NCBI GenBank assembly: GCA_022702545.1
Contig: JAHRBC010000001.1
Location: 2,976,001-3,040,000 of the forward strand
DNA from: Phycomyces nitens
Taxonomy: Eukaryota > Mucoromycota > Mucoromycetes > Mucorales > Phycomycetaceae
DNA length: 64,000 bases
Direction: 5' to 3'
A program made the position numbers and the translations under genes. This document shows positions 24,216 to 36,611 of the stretch, in pieces. The notes beneath the pieces are model-generated. The model worked only from the letters and a program-made list of their open reading frames with translations, was not told the origin of the DNA and ran no database searches. Each line of letters opens with the position of its first letter. The first letter of the stretch is position 1.

Positions 24216-26998
24216 ATAAAGGCTAGTTATCAATTGGGAAACGTTTATCTTTGCTTTCTACTTGTCAAAGGTATAAATAGTATAACAGTTTTTAATGATC
24301 TATGGATCCTTGGTATTCTCAACTGCTTGTCCGTTTCCAATACTTTGTACAAAAAATATTAGAGTACAAAATTGGTGTATTATAGAAAAATATAAAAGAT
24401 TCTCAAGTAAGTTTTATACTGTAAGTGTTTTTTTTTATTATTTCTTTTTATGAGCCATAATAAATGGCCATAATAAATGGCCTTTAGAATTGGGGTTATG
24501 GTTCTAATGATGAGGATCAACAAGATTAGGAAACTTGTATTGTTGCATCAGAATCTATGTTACTTTTGAGAATAACAGGTTTATAAAGAAGCCAAAATAA
24601 TAATAATATTGTTTTCGATATTCAAATGTTCAATCAAAGATGACTAGAGACTTTAAATATGCAAATACAAGTTGATATGTGAATTTTTATGATTTAGATA
24701 AAACTGTCTGGTATATGAGTCCTGGTCTTTCACCAATCATAACTATGAGGCCTCGTAAAAGGCGTTCAATTAGGGGTCATGCATAAATACTCTTTTATCA
24801 GTACTAGTCAAGATCCTGCATCCAACTGTTCAATCTATGCTGTCTTGTGCAAAGGCTTTATAATATATATATATATATATATTGATCTAGAGACTATATA
24901 ATCTATCAATTGCCAGCCATAACAATCCCACAATAAGACAAAACATCTGGCCTGTGTAGGCGTCAGAGTGTGGTGACTGGAATTGTCTATGGAATATAAA
25001 TGTATGACTTTATTGAATGATGAAATGTCTGTGCCAAATTGTTCCTGTTGGTATTGGTTTAGATTGCTATTAACAAACATTAATGGCTCGATAGCTGGCC
25101 ACAAAGTAGAATCTGCATAGTATATTTCGTTATGTCTTGTTTCCTAAACCACATTATCTTGCACCCATAGCTCACATGCTCTTCTGATTGCCCTGGATCC
25201 TATAAAGATACCCTTGACTATAAATTTAGACTTGTCCGACTGAGTAGCTTACTAATTGACTGATTTTAATCACCTTTTTCTTCTATTTTCTGAATTTCTG
25301 TCAAAGTTGGCTTGTGCACTGCAATATATATGTATATATATGTATATATATATATATACATGTATATGAATCTAAATTAGATTTATTTACCTAGTATGTA
25401 TTTGTAAACAAGCCATCTTGATTTCGTTGTATCCAATAATCGAAAGCCTCAGACTCATCAATGGATTTCTTTTTTGTAGGTAGATAATCTCATGACTTTT
25501 CAGTAATTCTGTTATGAATAGATGAAAATAACCAATAAATTATGAAACGTTTTGACCTAATTCATAATTTCAAGGCCTTCAATTGTTTTTCCGGTCCATT
25601 AATTCCAAGCTTATGACAGCAACCTTAACAGAAACAAAGAATACACGAATATCTTTATATGATTCCAAATTACGCCTTTGATTGGTATTCTCATTCAAGT
25701 ACCCTTTCTCAGGTAACCTACTAGGCGGAGCCAAATATTTATTTTTTGATCTGCCATACATGTGGTACACATCAACAAAGAAGTAAGGGTGAGAACAGTC
25801 GACCCAGAAACAAAAAAAAAAAGAAAGAAAGAGGATATGTTTTGGGTTATCAGAATTTTGTATCCAAGAAACCTCGTATGTCCGTAAATCCGGAAACAAT
25901 GATGTATTATTTAGGTGTTGTACATGGTACAAGACTTTCAGGTGAATTGTCATATCATTCAAACCATGGCTTCAATTCGAAATACCATTCAATACAGGTA
26001 GTGTGTCAAAGCAAATAACTGTTTTTTGAAAGCGTCTCTTTATAGCAACAATAAGAATAATATTCATCACTTTAACATTTTAAACAAATTATACTCGAGA
26101 TTACCTTATTCTCCGTATTATAACACACCAATTTTAAGCCTGGCGCTTTTTGTTTTGTACAAAGTATTGGGAACAAACAAGCAGTTAAAAAATACCAAGC
26201 ATCCATAGATAATTACAACTTGTTATATTATGTATACCTTTGGCAAGTAGAAAGCAAAAACAAAAGTCTTGCCAATCAATTAAAGATGTTTATTAGATTA
26301 TTGAACGAGTCAAGAAAGAGAACAGGTGAACAGTAGTAGTATATGTTTTTTCTTATCCCTAACTGAGCTTTTTTTCTTTTTCTGTAACTAGCTAAATCTT
26401 TATATTTGTTGAAGCATGCCCTTTATTCTTCTTCTTCTGGTACAGACTGCAAACATGAGCATCAGAGATCTGCGTATAGGTGGGGTCTGCAGAGATTGAT
26501 GTATTCTTAAATTGAGTGCGCAAAAAAAAAACAACAAAAACTATAAAAATCATCGTAACTATCTTGTAGACTTCCTTTGCTTTCTGGTTCTTTCAAGAGG
26601 TCACCAAAGTGTAATTCTTCTTTGGCTGCTAATAAAAATTAAAATAACAAAAAGAGTGTGTTTTTTTGTAACACGCTTGTGATTAATTATTCAACTGGCG
26701 CGTATTTCGGTTGTTTCCAGATCAAAGCCCTTGAGTTTGTTGGATCAAGAGAGGGATTCATGCGGATCACAAAAGTATAGAATTGGGTAAGACATATTTC
26801 TTCCCGCTCTTTTGTATTTCCAACCTGTTTATGTTTTCGTTGCGCGTCAACTTTCTTCCATTAATAATATAAATATTTCCTTTTTACCAGTAGAGATCCT
26901 TCTTTTTTATTATTATTATTTCTTTACTGAATATTTCCTTTTTACTCCAATACGATATTTAAAGGGCTATATTAGTCATCATAGATTGTTACTTTCAT
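24216..26998. other. Gene-poor AT-rich region
   Basis: About 2.8 kb without a supported gene. It contains TA runs (24863-24882, 25324-25365), scattered poly-T and a 127-residue minus-strand open frame at 25579-25962 that resembles no family I know and has no splice partners. It may be decayed transposon sequence. The right end should hold the promoter of the transporter gene. Confidence 0.4.
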
Positions 26999-28667
26999 AT
27001 GTCTGATAATAAAAGCATTAGCTCCTGCAAAACTCAACCTATTGAGAGCATTGAGGTCTCTATAGACTCGGTAGAGAAATCAAAGCAAAAGAATTACGAT
27101 GAAAAACAGGAATCAGATCAACCGAGCTATGAAATCGAAAATCAAGCAACATACCAACATATCCTGGAATCTGCTCCATTTCCTGCATTTGCCTCAATTG
27201 AAGAAATCACACGAACCCTCACAAATACAAAGAGTCTCCACACCTGTACAAGCAAGGATCAGAAAGATGTTGAAGTTGGCGAGACCGAAACAGTGCTCGA
27301 GACAACGTATCCCGAACCTCTGGCTTCAGAAGGTCTTTCCAATCCGGGGTGGCTGGTTGTACTGGCTGCTTTTCTGGTAAACTTTTACGCTTTTGGAACT
27401 GTGTTCAGCTGGGGAAATTACCAGCGCCTGTAAGTTCCATCATATGCAGTTTAACGACAATAATGAACAGAAAAGAAGGATATTAAAGGTGCCATACACT
27501 CTAAAATAGGTATCTAGAGGACATATACAAGGGAAGTACCGATCAGTTTCGTATAGCCTTTGTAGGCACCTCTGCCACTGCAATTCTTTTGTCCACCGGA
27601 TTATTCATCACCCCCGTCATTGAACGACTTGGGTACAGAGGTACCATGGCCATCGGAGCCATCTTGACCCCACTCGGTCTGATCCTTGCGAGTTTTGCCA
27701 CACAGCTCTGGCATGTCTACCTGTCTCAAGGAATCCTCTTTGGTTTTGGCGCAGCATTTGTCTTTTCACCATCAATTACGCTGCCTTCTCAATGGTTTGT
27801 CAGAAACCGTTCCTTTGCAACCGGAATTGCTGTCAGTGGGTCTGGTATTGGTGGAGTTGCTCTCTCTCCAATGACACAGCACTTGATTGCCACAATTGGC
27901 TACAGAAATAGTCTACGTGTCATGGGCGGTATGGGCTTTGGCATTCTCGCCATTGCTACCTCTCTAGCCTTTTCTCGCTGGAAACCTGCGCCTAGCAAAA
28001 ACTCGGGCATCCTCTCCATCTTTGACCGGTCCATTATGAGTAAGCATTACATGATCCTCTTGCTGTTCGGTTTCCTGGCACCCTTTGGTTATATCGGTCC
28101 ATTCTTCTTGGCACCAACCTATGCGTCTCACATTGGAGCCGATAGTTCTGCTGGAGCCTCTCTTGTGGCCATTATGTCAGCCATGAACGCCGTTTCTCGT
28201 ATTTTCCTCGGCTACATGGCAGATTATTCTGGTCGCTTCAACACAATATTCGCCTGCACATTTTTGGCTGGTAAGCAGTGAATATATTATACTTTATTCA
28301 AATCCAAGCTGACATTGGAGCAACAGGTTTGTTCTCTATGCTTATTTGGCAGAATGCAACCTCGTATGGAATCTATTCTGCCTATACAGTCTTGTATGGC
28401 CTCACTGGAGGTGGATTTGTATCTCTGTTCCCAGTCGTCACTGCTGATATTGTAGGTGTTCAGAACATTCAACGTGGTCTGAGTCTATGCTATCTGGCCA
28501 CAACACTGGGAAATTTGCTTGGCACACCTATTGCAGGTGCCCTTCAGACAGCATATGGCTGGACAGCAGCCATACAGTTCTCTGGAGCTCCTTCTATTCT
28601 AGCAGCTCTGGTCATCTTGGTTCTTCGGATGATGCGCAGCAAAGGAAAGATCTTTGTAAAAATCTAG
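26999..28667 (+). CDS. Major facilitator transporter, monocarboxylate-transporter (MCT/MCH) family
   Basis: Exons 26999-27429, 27510-28270 and 28327-28667 give 510 aa. A hydrophilic, acidic N-terminus of about 115 residues is followed by twelve predicted membrane spans. The family signature starts at NPGWLVVLAAFLVNFYAFGT, with loop 2-3 VIERLGYRG, GILFGFGAAFVFSPS, and loop 8-9 GYMADYSGRFN. Fungal MCH proteins are proton-linked or facilitative carriers for organic acids or, in MCH5, riboflavin; the substrate here cannot be told. An alternative third-exon acceptor at 28308 also keeps the frame but inserts ADIGAT. Confidence 0.88.
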
Positions 28668-28916
28668 GCTACAGACTCTTCATCTGTATATATAACATAC
28701 ATCTAATCAATAATTAATAGCTATTTCAAAAACACACACACACGCACACACACACTTTCTTTTTTAATAGGCATAAAACTAACAGTGCAAAACAGGGCTT
28801 TTCTAATACTTGTATAATAGTTTTTTTTTGTGCAAATTGTATCCTGTTATTGTCAACTTTCATACCTAAAGACGATTATCATTATAATACAAACAATACC
28901 AAAAATAGCCAAATAA
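28668..28916. repeat. Short convergent gap with CA repeat
   Basis: A CA/CG dinucleotide tract lies at about 28733-28755 between the convergent transporter and ERJ5-like genes. Poly-A and poly-T runs flank it. No other element was seen. Confidence 0.5.
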
Positions 28917-29899
28917 TCACTGTTTTTTATAAAAAAAGAGTACTTTTTGCAACTTTGCTGGCCATCTTATCCAGAATATGTTTTCTGTCATACTTGGCCG
29001 CTTTATCAGATCAGATCCAAATAATACTTCTTGGCCCTGGTCATTTACGACCCAGATAGTCTGGTCGGATCGTATTCTACAATCAAGTACTCGGTCGCCA
29101 AGGTCAATGTAACTCTTCTGAATTCCAGACGTTGGGCGCCGACGAGTGCTTTTAATCACCTTTTGACTCGATTTGATAAACTGGTCAAGTTGGTGAGCTT
29201 CTTGAAGATAGGCCAAGTAAACAGATATGTACTCCATGATTCCTGTGATGAGTATCATCAGGGCGCTCATGGCCCAAAAATTGCTGCGACACTGCTTTAA
29301 ATGGTACGAAAATCCACGCCAGGATGGAACATCATGAACACGAAAATAATCAACACGTTCACGACTGGCAGGGTTGCGCAAAAGAGGCGCGGCCTTTTCA
29401 AGACATGCAAATTCAGAGACATATTGTGGGTTTGTAGAAGGGCTATATGTTTACAATTATTAAAAGCAATCAAATGGCCTTATTTTTTTCTTCTTCTTGT
29501 TTTTGGCCAAATGGTCCACTTACTGCCATTCTACTGTCCTGCGTCGAAGGATGGCATTGAGTTCAAAAGGTGAAGCGGTTGGCTATTTTCATCTTTATTA
29601 TTATTATATACATATATATATACATACATATACATAGTGTTTGCTAGGCAATCATGTTATGCTTACTGGTATATCAAGCCATGTGTAAAGATCCACAGGT
29701 TTTCCATTTATTCTTTTAATGTCGTCAAGTACATTTATAATGTCATGGTCGACTGGAAAAGTCATCTTAGTTTTTGAAAGGGCTTTTTTTTTTCTGGATT
29801 TGGGTATAAAGATCTCTTTCTACCTTTGGTCCACGATGGTAATCTCGACAATAAAAGAAATACCACTATACCAATCACTAGTGGTAATCTTTGCATCAT
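28917..29899 (-). CDS. ERJ5: ER-membrane J-domain protein, ERJ5-like
   Basis: Exons 29899-29824, 29782-29667, 29582-29524 and 29442-28917 encode 258 aa in one frame. The start (MMQRLPLVIGIVVFLLLSRL) is a signal sequence or anchor. Next come DLYTWLDIPPTASPFELNAI, the J-domain helices, and the loop HPST at residues 84-87, where functional J domains have HPD. A transmembrane helix (about 139-161, SALMILITGIMEYISVYLAY) follows, then a luminal or cytosolic region with WVVNDQGQEVLFGSDLIKRPS ending in FWIRWPAKLQKV. This layout matches yeast ERJ5, an ER J protein that helps Kar2/BiP folding. Loss of the HPD aspartate predicts weak or absent Hsp70 stimulation. Assignment rests on domain order and remembered family motifs. 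Confidence 0.75.
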
Positions 29900-30291
29900 T
29901 AATATAAATCAATGAAAAGAAGAGGAGAAAAATAAATCACCGGAGTTTCTTCATTTTACAACATCTATTATTCACATCATCATCATTATATTATTATTTT
30001 TTATGCATTTAAAAACAATGGTGATTCCAGATTCTTTATTGATTCCAATTGCAAAGGATCCTCTATATATTCAACATGCCGGTCTGAAAATAAATAAATA
30101 AATAATAAATAAATTAAAAAGATTAAGAGCATTAAAATAAAGTAAAACCAAGAAACCAAAAAAAAAGGTCAACCTACTTTGCGTCACTTGAATATCAATG
30201 ACATCACATTGGTCCAAACAGTGGTGTATATAGCGAACGCTTGTATCTTTTTGGGAGTACTGATCATCTGTTGAGTCTCTCAGTGTGCGCG
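29900..30291. promoter_or_regulatory. Divergent region between ERJ5-like gene and U1-C
   Basis: This 392-nt region separates two divergent starts and should hold both promoters. It is AT-rich, with AAT-type runs near 30086-30115. No defined site was recognised. Confidence 0.35.
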
Positions 30292-31364
30292 ATGCCAAAG
30301 TATTACTGTGGTAAGATTACCAAGAAGCACATTGATGCATAATATACAATCGGATCCTAAGATTTGCTTATAGAGTACTGCGATATTTTCCTGACACACG
30401 ACAGTTGTAAGTATAGCCGAGAGTCCAACAATTTTCTTGTTTTGCAGAATATTATTATTATTATTATTATTATTATAATAATAACTGTAATAATAAAAGC
30501 TGTAATACTAAATTCGTTGTGTTTTGTAGCTTCTGTACGTAAAGCACACAATGCAGGAAAGAATCATGTTCTGAACGTTAGAAATTATTATGCAGGTGTG
30601 TAATGAGCAGATTAGACAATGATTTGGGTGCTGAATCCCTTTTTTCTTTGTTGGTAGAGATTGGACAAGACAAAGCACAAGCGATCATTGACGAAATCAC
30701 AAAAGCCTACGAGAACTCTGCCTCTGGTAAGATTAGAAATATAAAAAGAGTAATTTTAAAAAAAAAAGGGGGAAAGAGAAAGATCGTAACCGTGTTATTG
30801 ATAGTATTGCCACCCCAATACGCGGGTTATCCTGTACCTCCTCCTGGTGCATGTAAGTTTTTTTATTTTATTTTTTTAATAAAATGGGCGAGTATATTAT
30901 ATATAAATCAATCTGGGCACTGACAACAATGGTTTATTGGTAAAGATGGAGTCCCACCACCACACATGTATGGAAGACCACCACCACATATGATGGGACG
31001 CCCACCTGCTGGATTTCCTCCCTTCCCTCCTCCAGGCATGTTTCCTCCTGGACATATGCCTCCCCCAGGCGGTATGCCTCCTCCCGGACACATGCCTCCT
31101 CCCGGACATATGCCTCCTCCCGGACATATGCCACCTCCTGGCGGTATGCCTCCTCGTAAGTAAAACAGTAACAGGAAACATAAGGCGGAGTATAGAGGGT
31201 GTCGGATAATACTGAGGATAGGATAGCAGGATTTAACAGAGTAATTGACACTTGTTTTCTGATCAGGACCAATGTACGGTCAAGGTCCTCCTCCTCCCGG
31301 CTTTTATGGCGGACCTCCTCCTCCCCAACAAGCCGGCCCACCTGTCCACCCTCCATCATCCTAA
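30292..31364 (+). CDS. YHC1: U1 snRNP protein C
   Basis: Seven exons (30292-30310, 30374-30406, 30530-30595, 30658-30726, 30805-30852, 30946-31155, 31267-31364) give 180 aa. The N-terminus is the U1-C zinc finger MPKYYCEYCDIFLTHD, with ligands Cys6, Cys9, His24 and His30, followed by KNHVLNVRNYYAEIGQDKAQ. It contacts the U1 snRNA-5' splice-site duplex and helps choose donors. The C-terminus is Pro/Gly/Met-rich with repeats of PPPGHM and PPPGGM, as in animal U1-C. The first exon is just 19 nt. The gene is of some interest because this window has many GC donors. Confidence 0.95.
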
Positions 31365-31566
31365 GATCCCACTCTATTTTTCGTCTGTAGCATTCTAATC
31401 GCAAGCACATTCTTTTTTTCTTTTTCTTTTTCTTTTTTAAAAAAATGATAAAAATAAACCTCACAATCGTACCACAAAACCCAAGCTGTTGCCGGGAAAT
31501 ATCAATCTATTATTAAAAAAAAACAAAAAGGGCCGATTCATTTATCTATCTCTCCCTCTCTTTCCA

Positions 31567-32690
31567 ATGACTATCAGCCTTGGTGATGTTGAGGCTGCTG
31601 CTGCCCGTATCAATGTCACTCGTACACCTGTCCATACCTGCGCAACCATTGATGCCTTGGGTTCTCATGGCACACCTACACCTATAAAGCTGTTCTTCAA
31701 ATGCGAACAGTTCCAAAAGACGGGTTGTAAGTGAGCCATTGTGCACATCAACGCCGAGGGGCTCACGAAACAAAACAAACAAAAAAAGCATTCAAGTTTA
31801 GAGGTGCAAGCAATGCTATTGCAATGCTGTCAAAAGAGGAAGCCTTGCATGGAGTCGTAACCCATTCGACTGGCAACCATGCCCAGGCAATTGCTCTGGC
31901 TGCAAATGCACGCAAGATACCTGCCTATGTGGTCATGCCCCACAATGTGCCAGAGATAAAAAAGATTGCAGTCCGTGGCTATGGTGCCACAGTTGTAGAA
32001 TGTGAGCCACCCCAAGAAGCACGCGAGAAAGCAGTAGGTATTCTCGGGATACTTGACAAGACTAATTACAAGATTATTTCTGCAAAATAATAATAATAAT
32101 AATAGGCAAGTGATATCCAGGCCTCTACGGGTGCTGTTCTGATCCATCCATTCGAGAATCCTCGAGTGATGGCTGGCCAGGGCACAATTGCTCATGAGTT
32201 CTTGGATCAAGTGGACCTAGACGCCCTGATTGTTCCCATAGGAGGCGGGGGGATGATCTCGGGCTGCTCTGTTGCAGCAAAGGGAATCAAGCCAACCATA
32301 AAGGTGTTTGGAGCAGAACCAGGCACCGTAGACAAATGTTCTCGTTCCTATGCCTCAAAGACACATCAGACTAGCGATCCGGGTTCAACTTCGGTTGCAG
32401 ATGGATTATTGACCACTCTGGGTGTGAATGCATTTCCAATCTTGCTATCCAATGTGGATGGCGTGTTTACTGTAACCGAAGAAGAGATTGTGCGTGCTAT
32501 GGAGCTAGTGTGGACACGGATGAAGTTGATAATTGAACCAAGCTCTGCAGTTGGTGTGGCAGTTGCTCTCTATAACACTGCTTTTAAAGAGAGAGTAAAA
32601 AAGGATAAGCTTGGCCGTATTGGTATCGTGTTGGGTGGTGGAAACGTGGATCCTACACGGGCTATCGAATTGTTTGAAAGATACAAATAA
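31567..32690 (+). CDS. SRY1: PLP-dependent serine racemase / threonine dehydratase-like enzyme
   Basis: Exons 31567-31726, 31789-32033 and 32106-32690 encode 329 aa, typical for serine racemase. TGSFKFRGASNA contains the PLP-binding Lys56, HSTGNHAQA is the substrate loop, and PIGGGGMISG is the phosphate-binding glycine loop. EPSSAVG and the terminal GGGNVD block are also present. The fold type II family includes fungal SRY1 (3-hydroxyaspartate ammonia-lyase) and serine racemase; both share these motifs, so the main substrate is uncertain. No ACT regulatory domain is present, which argues against biosynthetic ILV1. No targeting sequence is seen. Confidence 0.88.
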
Positions 32691-32854
32691 ATGGCACGTG
32701 CCTAGAGAATTAAAAAAAATCAGTCCGATCATATATAATCAAAAGAATAAAGTGGCTCTTTACACATCTTTTTTAATATATAATATATAATTATATATAT
32801 ATAATTATAAATATTTAATATATTTCTTTATTTTTACATCACTCTTACACTCCA

Positions 32855-34128
32855 ATGGGAAACCTCTTCTCCAAAACAAAGGTAAATTAACAATGGATTC
32901 CTTACATGTTCTCATACCTTCAAAGACAGATCCAAATGACTATGAAAAGATCCTGTCAGAGTTAGACGACAGCATCCAAAAGGCACAAATCAGATTATCA
33001 GATATCAAGATTCGCGAACGTCGAACGGGTGTCTTGCTGGTCATCTATAGTGCCATCCTGTGGCTAGTCTATGTTGCCTATTGCTTCTTTACTCTCCATA
33101 GCCATGACAGCAACTACGAAACCGTTGCACTCACCATTGCACCAGTAGTCGTTCTTCCGGTGGTGTAAGGTTGGATGGGAATTATAGTCAAGTGATTGAT
33201 CTTGTTTGTCCATATAGACTTTATTATACCCGCATCCTAGTACGCTGGGTGTACACGCGACGACAGAGCAATGAAGAGGCGCGCTTAACAACCCTTCGTG
33301 CCCAACAAAAGTTAAAGGTCGAAGAGCTAAAGAAGTCTACTGCTTATTATACAACAAAGTCGCTTTTGGAAAGATATGATGAAAAGAAAGAGCAAATGAA
33401 AAACCAGGCGATTCCCGGACAAGAACTTCGCCAGAGACAGACAGGTAAGAGAATATATATATATAGTCTTGGCGGGTTTTAATGTGCCTGAATAGCTTCC
33501 ATGGCATCCAGAAACCCTGGCCAACAAGCTGGAAATCATCCCAATGTAAATGGACCCCAAGGCCAGTTTGGTCATCAAGGACAACAGCAGAATCAGGTAC
33601 ACAACCTGACTAATGGACAACAACAGCAACAGCAACAACATCAGCAGCACCAACAAAATCAGCAGCAGCAGCAACCGATAGCCCTTCGTCCCCAACCCAC
33701 AAATCCCCAATGGTATGATAAACTGGTAGATGCCTTGGTTGGTGAAGATGCCCCAGAGACAAAGTATGCCCTTATCTGTGGCCATTGCTTTGCCCACAAT
33801 GGTCTTGCCTTGGCTCAAGAGATTGAGACGATCCGTAAGTGCAACAGGGAGAAGAGATCTTTGGTTACAAGATGTCTAAATGGTCCAAACAATAGAATAC
33901 ACTTGTCCCAACTGCAAAAAGTTCAACCCTTCTCGCCGGTCTAGACAGCTGCACCCTGGAGGACCTGTGATGCCAACCAGATCACCTTCTCCCGATCCAA
34001 CCAGACAAAGAGACCCTTCGCCTGCACCACCCGTCAATGGCCGCCAGAATGGGTTGAGTCCTGCTTCTGATGCACACAACGTTTGCGAGACTACCAGCAA
34101 CGAGCCTATTGAGCAAAATGGGTCATAA
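32855..34128 (+). CDS. LNP1: Lunapark, ER three-way-junction protein
   Basis: Exons 32855-32881, 32926-33164, 33218-33444, 33496-33834 and 33896-34128 encode 354 aa. MGNLFSKTK at the start is a likely N-myristoylation site. A coiled segment is followed by two membrane helices (GVLLVIYSAILWLVYVAYCF and VALTIAPVVVLPVVLYY) and another coiled coil (EEARLTTLRAQQKLKVEELK). A long glutamine-rich linker follows, then the lunapark zinc ribbon: ICGHCFAHNGL and YTCPNCKKFNP supply four cysteines. The protein stabilises three-way junctions of tubular ER, opposing atlastin/Sey1. The tail is disordered and Pro/Ser-rich. The Gln tract is encoded by CAG/CAA repeats at about 33608-33680. Confidence 0.95.
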
Positions 34129-35067
34129 AACATTAAAGAGATTGCAAAAAAAGCAAAAAGCAAAAAGTAAAAAAAAATGTGTGTGATAAGCAAGCAGAAT
34201 GGGTTGTATATGATGAAACTATAGTAATCGGTTTTTCTTTTGGTCCCGGGTTTGTAATTGAGGGTCATTTGGGGATTTGCTTGCGTGATCTTGAAATTAT
34301 ACAATTATTTTCACAAGCTTGTCCCTTGATTATTATTATTATTATTATTATTTGTGCCATGATTTTCAAGAGAGTATTCGGGACTGAAGAAGAGCCATGT
34401 TGGGTTTATTGCTTATAAACATCACGTCAAAATGATGTGGGAATAGCAAGAATGTCTTATTCCTGATAGCCAGTGTGCAACATCAACTCAATGAACAATG
34501 GAACACGAATGTGATACGCTTAAATGTACACTTCTTTAGTCGGCATAAAGGTCCTTTATATACAGATATATATCCAATATTAAGCTTAAAGACATAAAAA
34601 TGGACGGTTTACAAAAAGGGAGATTTGGGATATTCCATCTGGTTGTGTCAAACAATGACAATGAACTGGTATCCAACACCAAACAGGAGAAAAGAAGGGG
34701 ATGAGGACCCTGCTAATATCTTTATTATTATTTATTTTGGACAATTTACTTTCAATACTTGCAATTCTGCTTTATAATCCATCAAATAACCACCACCGCC
34801 ACCTTATTTGCGCGTCTAGGGAAGCCAAATAGTCTTTGGGACAAAGGAATAAAGACCATTTGCGATGCTGTACGCCATTTGCGGGAAAGCACGGACGATG
34901 TTTTCACATGGCCAGGCAGGAATATTGTTATGGCTTGGGTTGGGACGACTGTTGTCGCACGCGTATATAAAATGGGTCTGGGTGCGTATGTTCCATGTAT
35001 TCCCGCCCTTTCTCTTTCTCTTTCTCTCTCTCTTTTTCTTTTCTTTTCTTGTCTTGTCTTTCTTACC
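34129..35067. other. Intergenic region, ATT repeat and CT-rich tract
   Basis: No gene is supported. It has an ATT run at 34328-34352 and a CTTTCT-rich tract at about 35010-35050 immediately before the Vip1-like copy A start. A short open block around 34780-34980 has no recognisable similarity. Confidence 0.4.
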
Positions 35068-36305
35068 ATGACTGTCTGGAGCACGATCACGGTAGAGAAT
35101 GGGTTGGATCTAGTGAATATTGTTCTCATACTTGTCTAGATCCCCGAGACTCCATCTCCAAACCTCGTAGTTGTCAAGAACATTTCCCCAAACTCGTCTG
35201 AAAAGACAGGTAAGATTCATATACCAAGAGTACCAAACGCTCACCTTTTTTCAGTCAAGGAGTTCTTTTTGTTCTGTGGAAAGATCCGAGAGTTTGAGCT
35301 TGTCTTGTAAGTATCGGGTCTTCCCCCAACAGGGACAGCAATTTTCTTTTTAAACAAAATAATAATAATAATAATAAATATAAACAAATGAATCACGCGT
35401 ATTGATGTTGGGGCTGGCTAAATGATACGCCAAAGAGCCCATTCATCTTTACTTTCATTTGGAATGTTACGAGGCCAAGACGTCTATATATATATATATA
35501 TATAAACAAAACATTCGTTGACATTTTGTGATTTTTCTAGTGATGAAAACAAGACCCATCAGACAGCCTTGATCAACTTTGAGCGTGAATCTGCTGCCAA
35601 AACTGCCGCTCTCTTGAGCAACGGTAAGTCGTCTACCAGGATTACTGTGCAACTGTTGTCCAAACACAAAAAAACTCACGGTCCACATCCTTGTAAAACC
35701 TTAGCCTTGATTGATGACAGTCATATCACGGCCATTCCCTTTTTTGAGACCACTCCATCCGACAGTGAAAAGGAAGTCGACAATGAAGGCTCTGAAGATC
35801 ATCAGGAAGCCAAGCCAAAGTCTCGCATTGCTGCCGAGATCCTGGCCCATGGATATCTGTTGCAGGATCACATTGTGGCCAAGGGTCTCGAATATGACTC
35901 CAAGTACAACCTCTCGACGCGTCTCCAAGGCTATCTTTCGACACTCCAGTCCAACAGTAAGTGTTTAGGACCAAAGTATTGTGGTTGCTCACCATTCTGC
36001 CTGTTCTTTTTGCAGTCAAGCACTTTGATGAAAAGTATCGTATCTGGGACAAGGCTGTAGAAATTGACCAAAAGTACAAGATCCAAGAAAAGGTTCAAAA
36101 TGCCGCTCAGACCGCACAGCACACTGCCCAGGCTGCTCTTCAAACACCCACGGGTCAAAAAGTGCATGACTTGGCCAACCAGACCTTGGCTCAGATTGCC
36201 ATTGTGCACTATGAAGCCAAGAGAATCCAGAGTGAAAAGGGCACTCACCTTCCCGAGTCAAATGGTCCCACCGAGGCTATTGAGCCCATCAGACAGGCAG
36301 CCTAA
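35068..36305 (+). CDS. Vip1-like RRM protein, copy A
   Basis: Exons 35068-35091, 35140-35209, 35255-35306, 35541-35623, 35705-35956 and 36016-36305 encode 256 aa. An RRM occupies residues about 12-95 (NLVVVKNISPNSS, VKEFFLFCGKIREFELV, TALINFERESAAKTAALL). A conserved block follows (KSRIAAEILAHGYLLQDHIV, KYRIWDKAVEID) and then an alanine/glutamine-rich amphipathic helix (AAQTAQHTAQAALQTPTGQ). This is the fungal Vip1 family; S. pombe Vip1 is an RRM protein of unknown function. A close paralogue lies at 50456-51583 with the same first five intron positions. Codons here are less biased than in copy B, suggesting lower expression. Confidence 0.85.
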
Positions 36306-36611
36306 ATATACAAATCAACGTATATTTATTTATGATGGGAACTTTTTCTCTTTCTTTCAATTTTTTACATTCTTAAAAACAAAAATTCAATTCAATTCTA
36401 TCTTCTTTCTCTCTCTTCAAATACACTCATCGATTCTACTCACTAACTGCACCAGCAGCAGTTCTCACATTTGTCTAGAGCAAATAAAAACAGGGAAAAA
36501 AATGTTTTGTAAAAAAGTTTTTTTTTGGTGTGTGAAAAACCAACTGTGTTTAATTTGGAGCCTAGGAATCCTACCATAATCTTTTTTCTTCTTCTTCTTC
36601 TTTGGCTTGTA
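36306..36611. other. Intergenic, C/T-rich
   Basis: About 300 nt with pyrimidine-rich runs (TTTCTCTTTCTTTC near 36343) and the presumed promoter of the next gene. Nothing specific was recognised. Confidence 0.3.

Noticed and set aside
25579..25962. 127-codon minus-strand frame in the gene-poor region
   Set aside because: No recognisable family, no splice-linked partners and a composition like spacer DNA; left as unexplained.
30897..31464. Minus-strand frames opposite U1-C (Arg/Gly-rich repeats)
   Set aside because: They mirror the Pro/Gly/Met repeats of U1-C; they cross its introns and lack any start context.
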